From positions 1-39,247 of the forward strand of contig JAZOUN010000065.1 of assembly GCA_045658165.1 (NCBI GenBank): a DNA stretch of 39,247 nt. Reading direction: 5' to 3'. The stretch is from UBA1081 sp045658165 (GTDB lineage: Bacteria; Bacillota; Clostridia; Oscillospirales; Acutalibacteraceae). Under the pieces are notes generated by a model. That model saw only the letters and a program-made list of their open reading frames with translations, made no database searches and had not been told where the DNA came from. How positions within the stretch are numbered: the first letter of the stretch is position 1; every line of letters begins with the position of its first letter. This document shows positions 32,639-39,247 of the stretch, piece after piece. The translations under genes were made by a program, and so were the position numbers.

Positions 32639-33307
32639 ATGCTCATAACAATCAGCAGAACTGCATTGATGTACTTTTTTCTGATTTTTATAATGAGAAT
32701 TCTCGGCAAACGCCAGATAGGTCAGTTGCAACCGGGTGAATTCGTAATAACAATGCTCATTTCCGAAATTGCCTGTACACCCCTGCAGGACGATTCCATT
32801 CCGATGTTACTGGCAATTGTCCCCGTGCTGATTCTTGCACTGCTTGAAATTATATCTTCCCTTGCGGCAATGAAATTCATAAGGCTCAGAAGCATACTTC
32901 AGGGACATTCAATTGTTGTTATAAAAAACGGCAAACTTGAAAGGGAACAGCTCAGAAGACTTCGTTACACCCTTGATGACCTGCTGGAAGCACTCAGACA
33001 AAAGGATGTTTTTGACATATCTGACGTACAGTACGCAATTGTGGAAACAGACGGTTCACTGAGCGTTCTTCTCAAGCCCGAAAAACGACCGGCATCCGTC
33101 AGCAATGTAAATGCAGAACCCGAAACGACCGGTCTGCCCCGTGTTCTCATTTCTGACGGAAGAATAATCAATACACAGATAAAGAAAAGTGTAAAAACAA
33201 AAAAAGATATTGAAAAAATTCTCAGAAAAAACAAAATCAGCAGTAAGGATGTTCTTCTCCTTACTGCCGATGATAACGGTAATATAAATATTATAAAAAA
33301 GGATTAA
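32639..33307 (+). CDS. DUF421 domain protein (YetF type)
   Basis: This 222-residue protein has about three N-terminal hydrophobic segments and a cytoplasmic DUF421 domain. The family signature FLIFIMRILGKRQIGQLQPGEFVITMLISEIA is near the start, followed by SIVVIKNGKLEREQLRRLRYTLDDLLEALRQKDVFDISDVQYAIVE. YetF and the spoVA2mob 2Duf protein of Bacillus belong to this family and affect spore membrane properties. GGTGAT precedes the ATG at 32639. It is divergent from the germination operon by 79 bases. Its stop codon overlaps that of the convergent TM2 gene. Confidence 0.88.
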   Translation: MLITISRTALMYFFLIFIMRILGKRQIGQLQPGEFVITMLISEIACTPLQDDSIPMLLAIVPVLILALLEIISSLAAMKFIRLRSILQGHSIVVIKNGKLEREQLRRLRYTLDDLLEALRQKDVFDISDVQYAIVETDGSLSVLLKPEKRPASVSNVNAEPETTGLPRVLISDGRIINTQIKKSVKTKKDIEKILRKNKISSKDVLLLTADDNGNINIIKKD

Positions 33308-33792
33308 AATCCCATTTTTATCATTTCGCCCTTGCCGTCCGTATTGATTTCTCCCTTGAGAATTCTGATTGCATCCACCACTGCCCAGATTTCCATTGCA
33401 ATTGCAGCCGCACCGAGAGTAACCAGTGTGCCGACAACTGTTACAATAAGCTGTATAAGTGCCTTGTTTTTTCTGTCAAGATAAAAGTTGTGAGCACCGA
33501 ACATTCCCAGGAAAATTGCAAGAAATGCAGCAACATAAGCAGATCTCTGCGGCCTGGGGGCAGGTGTGTATTCGGGAATTTCTGTTTTTTCCGAAACATT
33601 GTCGTTTACGGGCGCCCCCTGATAATACGGAGGAACGTTATTGAAAGGCGGCTGATTGCCGTACTGTTGTTCATGCGGAATTTCATTCTGCTGATTTTCC
33701 GGCTGAGGTTCCGCATCAAGAGGAATACCGCAATAGGGACAGATATTATAATTTTCATCCATTGCTCTTGAACATTGTTTACATATAATCAT
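33304..33792 (-). CDS. Zinc-ribbon and TM2-domain membrane protein
   Basis: This 162-residue protein opens with a zinc ribbon (Cys4, Cys7, Cys18, Cys21), then a Pro/Gln/Asn-rich linker (about 25-80). A TM2 domain of two membrane helices follows, with the motif LGMFGAHNFYLDRKNKALIQLI between them. TM2 proteins are widespread; their role in bacteria is undefined. GGAGG lies 7 bases before the ATG and overlaps the stop of the GH20 gene, so it ends the sfsA-GH20 operon. Its own stop shares TTAA with the DUF421 stop on the other strand. Confidence 0.85.
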   Translation of the reverse strand: MIICKQCSRAMDENYNICPYCGIPLDAEPQPENQQNEIPHEQQYGNQPPFNNVPPYYQGAPVNDNVSEKTEIPEYTPAPRPQRSAYVAAFLAIFLGMFGAHNFYLDRKNKALIQLIVTVVGTLVTLGAAAIAMEIWAVVDAIRILKGEINTDGKGEMIKMGF

Positions 33793-33804
33793 AAAAAAAC
33801 CTCC

Positions 33805-35217
33805 TTAATCGGTTTCATCTTTTGCAAAAAGCTGTCTCAGTGAATCTATCGGAATAATCGAACCGAAATGCTTTATAACATCGGGCAGTCTTGTCAGTGT
33901 TTTGGGATCCCATTCATCGGGTTCTGCCGCATTTTCAACACCGAAATAATCAAGAAGCTCCTCGAGCTGTTCTCTGAAGAGACTGTATGCAGGTTTGTTT
34001 ATACTCCATGCAGATTGTGCCGCCGCAATATATCTGGGGAAACACATATACTCCATGTACTCAATATCTCTTACATATTCAGTCCAGATGGGAACATCAA
34101 TACCCGTCACTTCGGAATTTATATCAGTATTGTAATTGTATACTTTTTTAAGCGGTGTCATTGAGTAGGGATAATCCATGTAAAGATGGAAAAAATCACT
34201 TACAATAAGCTTATTTCCGCTCTTTTTTGAAAGTCCCTTTCTGTCCATCCACATTTCAACAATAATATCTTTATCAAGATTTCCGCCATTGAGACTTTCA
34301 TTCCATGTGATGACTTTTTTATTTTTCTGAGAAAGATAATTTTTCACACGGTTTATAAAATATCCCTGCAATTCATTTTCGTCCGCAAGATTTTCCCTGC
34401 GCATGAGTTCCTGACAAACTTCACACTGTTTCCACTGCTGTTTGGGAGCCTCATCACCGCCTATGTGAATATATTCATCGGTGAAGATTTCACAGATTTC
34501 GTCGAGGATATCATAAAGCACATCATAGCTGTTTTCGCTTCCTGCGCAGACAACATCCTTAAAAATACCGCCGCTTGTTTTAATTTCAACCTTTTTATTT
34601 CCGCAGCTTAGCTCCGGAATACAAGCAAGCAATGCAGAAACATGACCGGGCATATCGATTTCGGGAACAACCTGCATATGTCGTTCGTGCGCATAGTCTA
34701 TAATTTCACGCATTGTCTCCTGAGTGTAATACCCCTCATGGATATTATTGTTCTGCTCCGTGCCGAAATTGTTTGCATATCTTACAGAACCGACCTGAGT
34801 GAGCACGGGATATTTCTTTATTTCCGCACGCCAGCCCTGATCATCGGTAAGATGCCAGTGAAAAACATTGTATCTGAGTTTTGCACAGTGATCGATCATT
34901 CTTTTAAGATTTTCCGTCGTAACAAAATGACGTGCAGAATCAATCATAAATGAACGATATGAATATTTTGGAAAATCCTTGATGTACACATTCGGAATAT
35001 TCTGTCCGCACTGAAATTTTATCTGACTGATAAGATTTTCACCGTAGAAAAATCCTGCCTGAGAAGAAGCTCCCAGTCTTATTTTTCCGTCCACATGAAT
35101 TACAAAACCTTCATGGGGCAGACTGTTGTCCTCATAACGCTCTGTTTCTGCATCTGCTTTGGAAAAACCCGGTAGGTATGATATTTCATACGGTGCAGGA
35201 ATAAGTGATAATTTCAT
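33805..35217 (-). CDS. Intracellular GH20 beta-N-acetylhexosaminidase
   Basis: This 470-residue glycoside hydrolase family 20 enzyme removes terminal beta-linked GlcNAc or GalNAc by substrate-assisted catalysis. The catalytic pair Asp255-Glu256 lies in HIGGDEAPK. Other family marks are the GH20b-like N-terminal strand region, then HWHLTDDQGWR (residues 120-130) and VPEIDMPGH. There is no signal peptide, so it acts on imported amino sugars or on recycled cell-wall fragments. Its start overlaps the sfsA stop by 4 bases (ATGA). Confidence 0.93.
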   Translation of the reverse strand: MKLSLIPAPYEISYLPGFSKADAETERYEDNSLPHEGFVIHVDGKIRLGASSQAGFFYGENLISQIKFQCGQNIPNVYIKDFPKYSYRSFMIDSARHFVTTENLKRMIDHCAKLRYNVFHWHLTDDQGWRAEIKKYPVLTQVGSVRYANNFGTEQNNNIHEGYYTQETMREIIDYAHERHMQVVPEIDMPGHVSALLACIPELSCGNKKVEIKTSGGIFKDVVCAGSENSYDVLYDILDEICEIFTDEYIHIGGDEAPKQQWKQCEVCQELMRRENLADENELQGYFINRVKNYLSQKNKKVITWNESLNGGNLDKDIIVEMWMDRKGLSKKSGNKLIVSDFFHLYMDYPYSMTPLKKVYNYNTDINSEVTGIDVPIWTEYVRDIEYMEYMCFPRYIAAAQSAWSINKPAYSLFREQLEELLDYFGVENAAEPDEWDPKTLTRLPDVIKHFGSIIPIDSLRQLFAKDETD

Positions 35218-35900
35218 TTTGCAGTCCTCCTCAGATTTACAAGAATTTCTTCATCGATTATCATTTCATCAGCAGTAACGTCGCAGTTCACCGCAAGAAT
35301 TTTCACACCGGCACTCTCTGCCTGACGCAGAACATTGCCGAACTCTTCATGTGTTTCATCATTCGGTGAAAAACAGCTTACTTTTTGCGTCTGTATCACA
35401 AAAAGAATATACGCTTCGTACCCTTCTTTTCTGCATTCAATAAGTTCTTTTATATGCTTAACGCCTCTTTGGGTAGGAGCATCGGGAAACAGTGCAACTG
35501 AATCCCTGATAAGCGTAACGCCTTTGACTTCGGCAAAGATTTTTCTGTTTTCGCCCTCAATGTAAAAATCAAACCGTGAATTACCGTATTTTACTTCGGA
35601 ACGCACGGTACAATCGGGAAATATTTTTCTGAAATACTCCCCTGCTGCAATATTAGGTGCGTAGGAATCGATATTGAATATTTCACCGTCTTTTTCAACG
35701 GCAACCATGTCGTACTTTGTTTTTCTGAGGCTGTTACCGCTCTCCTCAAGATAAACAGTTGCTCCGTCAACAAGCAATTCCCTGAGTCTGCCTGTATTTT
35801 TAACATGGCACACAGTTTCTTCGCCCTCAAGCTCTGCCGTTGCGACAAATCTGTTAAGACGGGAAACAAACTTTGCTTTTGCAATATTATAATACTTCAT
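35214..35900 (-). CDS. sfsA: SfsA family DNA/RNA nuclease-like protein
   Basis: SfsA (sugar fermentation stimulation protein) is a small nucleic-acid-binding protein with a nuclease-like fold. The 228-residue protein shows the family start (AKAKFVSRLNRFVATAELEGEETVCHVKNTGRLRELL) and the catalytic-type VEKDGEIF..DSYAPN and FYIEGENRKIFAEVKGVTL stretches, the last being PD-(D/E)xK-like. The frame is open to 35990, but family comparison places the start at the ATG at 35900, with only a weak AGG ahead of it. It is coupled to the GH20 gene and has its own promoter. Confidence 0.93.
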   Translation of the reverse strand: MKYYNIAKAKFVSRLNRFVATAELEGEETVCHVKNTGRLRELLVDGATVYLEESGNSLRKTKYDMVAVEKDGEIFNIDSYAPNIAAGEYFRKIFPDCTVRSEVKYGNSRFDFYIEGENRKIFAEVKGVTLIRDSVALFPDAPTQRGVKHIKELIECRKEGYEAYILFVIQTQKVSCFSPNDETHEEFGNVLRQAESAGVKILAVNCDVTADEMIIDEEILVNLRRTAK

Positions 35901-35946
35901 AATTGTAAACCTATTATAAAAAACAAATAAAGAAATTATATATTTC

Positions 35947-35975
35947 ATTATATCACATTGCTTCGTATTGTGCAA
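35947..35975 (-). promoter_or_regulatory. Promoter of the sfsA-GH20-TM2 operon
   Basis: TTGCAC, 17-base spacer, TATAAT on the minus strand. Confidence 0.65.
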
Positions 35976-35983
35976 TCTTTCTA

Positions 35984-36012
35984 TTGACACCGGACATAAA
36001 TATCTTTAAAAT
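35984..36012 (+). promoter_or_regulatory. Promoter of the PLP-enzyme gene
   Basis: TTGACA, 17-base spacer, TAAAAT on the plus strand, divergent from the sfsA promoter. Confidence 0.7.
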
Positions 36013-36033
36013 AAACGTGTTAGGAGAATTGAT

Positions 36034-37302
36034 ATGGATAATAAATTTTTTAATTTCAATCCGATTATAATGTCGGCAGCTGAAAAAGCCCTTGAAAAAG
36101 CAAAAGACGCATTTTCAAGAATTGATGAAATGACAGAATATAATCAGCACAAAGTGCTTAATGCTTTTATAGAAAACAGAGTAAGCGAAACACAGCTCTG
36201 GGGTTCAACCGGTTACGGTTACGGTGACTCAGGCAGAGAACTGGCAGACAAAATAGTTGCCGATGTTTTCGGTGCGGAAGATGCAATCATCCGTTACTCA
36301 ATCGCATGCGGAACACACGCATTGGGCATAGGACTTTTTTCACTTCTTCGTCCCGGCGACAAGATGCTCTGTATCACAGGCAGACCTTACGACACAATCT
36401 GCCCCGTTATCGGTATGGACGGTGCAAACGGACAAGGCTCTCTTGCTGATTTCGGTGTTACATATCTGCAGACAGACCTTGACGAAAACGGTCATCTCGA
36501 TTACGACGCCATTGAAAAGGCGGTTAAAAAAGATAAAATCCGTCTTGTTTATCTTCAGCGCTCAAGAGGATACACTCTTCGTGACAGCCTTTCAGTTGCA
36601 GAAATCGGCAAGGCTATTGAAATAGTCAGAGCAAATTCAGATGCACTTGTTATGGTTGACAACTGCTACGGTGAATTTGTTGAAAAAACAGAGCCTACAG
36701 CAGTGGGCGCAGACCTTATCGTCGGCAGTCTTATCAAGAACCCCGGTGGCGGTGTTGCAAAGTGCGGCGGTTACTTGGCAGGTACAAAAGAAGCTGTAGA
36801 CCTTTGCTCTTACCGTCTCACAACACCCTCTCTCGGCAAGGAAGTGGGTGCTTCACTGGAAAGCACAAGAGAAATTCTTATGGGACTTTTCCACGCACCT
36901 CATGTTGTTGGCGAAGCTCTTAAAACCGCAGTTTTTGCCGCATCTCTTTTTGAAGGATTCGGCTTTGAAACAACTCCCTCATCAGACGAAACAAGACACG
37001 ATATAATTCAGGCTATCAAGCTTAAAAACAGCGAAAACCTTATTGCATTTTGTCAGGGACTTCAGAAAGGTTCACCCGTTGATTCATATGTAACACCCGA
37101 ACCCTGGGATATGCCCGGCTACCCTTGTCAGGTCATTATGGCTGCAGGTGCATTCACATCAGGCTCTTCAATCGAACTTTCTGCAGATGCTCCCCTGCGT
37201 GAGCCTTTTGCAGTATGGATGCAGGGCGGACTCAATTTCCACAGCGGCAAAATAGGCATTATGCTTGCAGCTCAGGAAATGCTCAGAAAAGGACTCATTT
37301 AA
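36034..37302 (+). CDS. Methionine gamma-lyase/aluminium-resistance family PLP enzyme
   Basis: This 422-residue fold-type I PLP enzyme belongs to the family annotated as aluminium resistance protein or methionine gamma-lyase-like (PF06838). Marks include STGYGYGDSGRE early, RYSIACGTHALGIGLF (cofactor phosphate region), VMVDNCYGEF (PLP-binding Asp) and the catalytic Lys235 in GSLIKNPGGG. Length is normal for the family. It probably acts on a sulphur amino acid; the exact reaction is unproven. AGGAG precedes the ATG by 7 bases. No terminator separates it from the esterase, which may be cotranscribed. Confidence 0.92.
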   Translation: MDNKFFNFNPIIMSAAEKALEKAKDAFSRIDEMTEYNQHKVLNAFIENRVSETQLWGSTGYGYGDSGRELADKIVADVFGAEDAIIRYSIACGTHALGIGLFSLLRPGDKMLCITGRPYDTICPVIGMDGANGQGSLADFGVTYLQTDLDENGHLDYDAIEKAVKKDKIRLVYLQRSRGYTLRDSLSVAEIGKAIEIVRANSDALVMVDNCYGEFVEKTEPTAVGADLIVGSLIKNPGGGVAKCGGYLAGTKEAVDLCSYRLTTPSLGKEVGASLESTREILMGLFHAPHVVGEALKTAVFAASLFEGFGFETTPSSDETRHDIIQAIKLKNSENLIAFCQGLQKGSPVDSYVTPEPWDMPGYPCQVIMAAGAFTSGSSIELSADAPLREPFAVWMQGGLNFHSGKIGIMLAAQEMLRKGLI

Positions 37303-37328
37303 ACAAAAGTTAAAAGAAGGTAATTGAA

Positions 37329-38402
37329 ACGAAACAGCAAAAAATTATTTCTTTTTTTCTTATAACGGTATTATTGCTGTGCGCAGTAAACATTCAGACC
37401 TTTGCATACAGCGTATCACTCAGAGACGGTTCACAAGCTTTGAAAAACGCTTTTGTGTCAGACACAGGACCGAAAACAGGCAAATTTGCAATTGACTACT
37501 GTTACTATTCGCCCGTAAAAGAAAACGATTCTGCAAAATATCCTCTCGTAATCTGGCTTCACGGAAAAGGAGACGGTGCATACAAGGGCAAACAGATTCA
37601 GAAAAGCAACATCTGCAACTGGGTATCATCAGAATATCAGTCACGTTTTGCAGGAACACAGGGTGCATTTATTTTCGCGCCCCGATCACCTGAAGAAAAG
37701 CTCGTTTACTGGGACGAATCAACCGTTTACCCGCTGCGTGCGGCAATAGATGATTTTATCAGCAAACACAAAAATAATATTGATGTTACAAGAATCTATA
37801 TAGGCGGCTATTCAATGGGCGGAAAAATGACTCTGAAAATGATGACCGCATACCCCGAAATGTTTGCAGCAGCGTTCCCGATATGCCCTGCATGGACACC
37901 ATCTGCCGCAGAAGCGTCGCTTATGAGAAATATTCCCGTCTGGCTTACATCGGGCAAAAATGATCCCCTTGTAAACTACTCCGCAATGATTATCCCGACA
38001 TGGAACAATATATTAAAATCAAGCAATGTTGCTGCTGACTGCCGTTTGTCAACTCTTCAGAAAGTAAAATATGCCGACGGGAAACGACCTTCAAGCGCAC
38101 ATTTCTCATGGTTCTCGGTAAATAACGATATGTTTTCCGCATCGGACGGTGACTACCCCGATATGTCAACGGTAAACGGAACGGGAGAAAAAGTTACACT
38201 TACTTTCCCCGTGGGAATGATTGCATGGCTTTCACAATTTTCTTCAGACTTCAGCGGTGAAACAGCCCGTGACAGCGGAAATCTTACCGTTGTTGTAAAC
38301 AACATCTGCTCTGTTGAAAAACTTCTTAAATTCCTCAACAAAGTGGGCGGATCTTTCGATGAAATAATCAGCAATCTGTCTTTGATTTACACACAGCAAT
38401 GA
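37329..38402 (+). CDS. Secreted alpha/beta-hydrolase esterase with ACG in place of the start codon
   Basis: This 357-residue predicted esterase or peptidase-like hydrolase (COG4099/PHB-depolymerase-like) has nucleophile motif GYSMGG, a candidate Asp in SGKNDPLVNY and His in SSAHFSWF. Codons from 37329 spell a classic signal peptide (xKQQKIISFFLITVLLLC..., cut near TFA-YS) matching its paralogue downstream, and AGAAGG lies 8 bases upstream. But the codon at 37329-37331 is ACG, not ATG. The first alternative start is TTG at 37374, which has no ribosome site and would remove the charged signal region. It may be an ACG start, a start-lost gene or a read error. A terminator follows. Confidence 0.75.
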   Translation, partial: TKQQKIISFFLITVLLLCAVNIQTFAYSVSLRDGSQALKNAFVSDTGPKTGKFAIDYCYYSPVKENDSAKYPLVIWLHGKGDGAYKGKQIQKSNICNWVSSEYQSRFAGTQGAFIFAPRSPEEKLVYWDESTVYPLRAAIDDFISKHKNNIDVTRIYIGGYSMGGKMTLKMMTAYPEMFAAAFPICPAWTPSAAEASLMRNIPVWLTSGKNDPLVNYSAMIIPTWNNILKSSNVAADCRLSTLQKVKYADGKRPSSAHFSWFSVNNDMFSASDGDYPDMSTVNGTGEKVTLTFPVGMIAWLSQFSSDFSGETARDSGNLTVVVNNICSVEKLLKFLNKVGGSFDEIISNLSLIYTQQ

Positions 38403-38429
38403 TTCAATCCGAGTCGTTGCTGTTTTTTT
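38394..38429 (+). terminator. Terminator after the first esterase gene
   Basis: Stem CAGCAATGA / TCGTTGCTG (9 bp, one G-U pair) with TTTTTTT; it includes the stop codon. Confidence 0.75.
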
Positions 38430-38512
38430 GTCATTTAATGGTTTTTTATAAATATAATAACAGATTGTTAACATTTATATTGTAAACTGAAATCAAAAGG
38501 AGGTAATAAACA

Positions 38513-39247
38513 ATGAAAAAGGTTTTTTCTTTTTTTATTGCAATGATTTTATTGCTGTCAACATGTTCAATAATGGTTTCTGCAGAAGAATTGACTCTTG
38601 CAAGCGGAGCACAAGCACTTAAAGATGCTTTTGTATCAGGCAAAGGGCCCGAAACAAACGGTTATGCAATCGATTACCGTTACTATTCACCCGTGAAAGA
38701 AAACGACGGAACAAAATATCCCCTCGTTATATGGCTTCATGGTATGGGTGACGGTGCAAACGAAGGCAAACAGATTGAAAAAAGCAATATTTCAAACTGG
38801 GCATCTGCCGAATATCAGTCAAGATTTGCCGAAACACAGGGCGCATTCATCATGGCTCCCCGTTCAATTGAAGAAAAGCTCATTTTCTGGGATGATTCTA
38901 TGATTTATCCTCTCCGTGCCGCAATAGATGATTTTATAAATCAGAATGCCGATAATATCGATGTTACAAGAATCTACATCGGTGGTTACTCAATGGGCGG
39001 TAAAATGACACTTAAGATGGCAATTGCCTACCCCGAAATGTTTGCGGCTGCATTTCCCATCTGCCCTGCGTGGTCACCTTCTGAAGAGCTTTGCGGCAAA
39101 CTTGCTGATATGCCCGTATGGATTACTTCAAGCACCCGTGACCCCCTTGTAAACTATCACGTTGCAGTTTATCCCACTTTTGAGAGAATTACTGCTGCAT
39201 CAAACGTTGCGGAGGATTGCAGACTTTCAACTCTCACAAAAGTATGC
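38513..39247 (+). CDS. Secreted esterase paralogue (partial, cut by the window end)
   Basis: This frame begins at an ATG at 38513 with AAGGAGG 9 bases upstream and stays open for 245 codons to the last base, so the 3' end is missing. It opens with a signal peptide (MKKVFSFFIAMILLLSTCS..., cut near VSA-EE). It then follows its upstream neighbour almost block for block: ASGAQALKDAFVSGKGPET, YPLVIWLHGMGDG, APRSIEEKL, DVTRIYIGGYSMGG and AFPICPAW are shared with small changes. The nucleophile Ser lies in GYSMGG. The two genes are tandem duplicates; the second has a normal start. The family is COG4099-like, and the substrate is unknown. Confidence 0.85.
   Translation, partial: MKKVFSFFIAMILLLSTCSIMVSAEELTLASGAQALKDAFVSGKGPETNGYAIDYRYYSPVKENDGTKYPLVIWLHGMGDGANEGKQIEKSNISNWASAEYQSRFAETQGAFIMAPRSIEEKLIFWDDSMIYPLRAAIDDFINQNADNIDVTRIYIGGYSMGGKMTLKMAIAYPEMFAAAFPICPAWSPSEELCGKLADMPVWITSSTRDPLVNYHVAVYPTFERITAASNVAEDCRLSTLTKVC

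Overview
The window looks like chromosome from a low-GC, Gram-positive, spore-forming Clostridia bacterium, most likely an Oscillospirales/Ruminococcaceae-type gut anaerobe. The signs are an AddAB recombination nuclease pair (instead of RecBCD), a gerA-type germination operon, a type III pantothenate kinase next to an ECF S-component, ComF, consensus sigma-A promoters with 16-18 bp spacers, strong AGGAGG ribosome sites, and secreted or intracellular glycan enzymes (GH16, GH20, a CE15-like esterase, a cohesin-like surface protein). The genus is inference; no rRNA gene is present to fix it.

Layout. 1-3.7 kb (minus): a hairpin-rich intergenic element, then an operon read right to left: LCAT-like hydrolase, ABC ATPase, ABC-2 permease, cyclase-family hydrolase. 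3.8-11.1 kb (minus): YhcH-family protein, addB, addA, closed by a terminator. 11.1-11.4 kb: a decayed plus-strand gene tail. 11.4-12.8 kb (minus): a radical SAM/SPASM protein, divergent from a plus-strand operon at 13.0-16.0 kb of a TVP38/VTT protein, a Na/Pi cotransporter with a PhoU tail, and mntP. 16.0-16.8 kb (minus): tRNA-Gly(GCC), a small membrane protein and RNase P RNA. 16.9-19.5 kb (plus): HD-domain protein, CmpB-type membrane protein, MFS transporter, small membrane protein. 19.7-21.5 kb (minus): a cohesin-like surface protein behind two very strong tandem promoters, then proC. 21.6-23.9 kb (plus): coaX, an ECF S-component (probably pantothenate) and comF. 23.96-24.20 kb: an elaborately folded element of unknown identity. 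24.2-25.4 kb (minus): a repeat-rich membrane protein. 25.6-26.0 kb (plus): a small secreted protein. 26.1-28.7 kb (minus): a YcxB-like protein, a CE15-like esterase and a secreted GH16. 28.8-32.6 kb (minus): a gerAA-gerAB-gerAC-type operon, divergent from a DUF421 (YetF-type) gene. 33.3-35.9 kb (minus): zinc-ribbon/TM2 protein, GH20 hexosaminidase and sfsA. 36.0-39.2 kb (plus): a methionine gamma-lyase/aluminium-resistance-family PLP enzyme and two tandem secreted esterase paralogues. The first esterase seems to have lost its ATG (ACG in its place) and the second is cut by the window end.

Most of the window is ordinary core and housekeeping sequence. The items most worth a second look are the nested multi-stem element at 23960-24198, the ACG start of the esterase at 37329, the gene remnant broken by a 14-bp tandem duplication at 11145-11356, the promoter and inverted-repeat architecture plus degenerate sorting signal of the cohesin-like gene, and the DUF421 gene divergent from the germination operon. 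I did not find a convincing new multi-gene defence or biosynthetic system.
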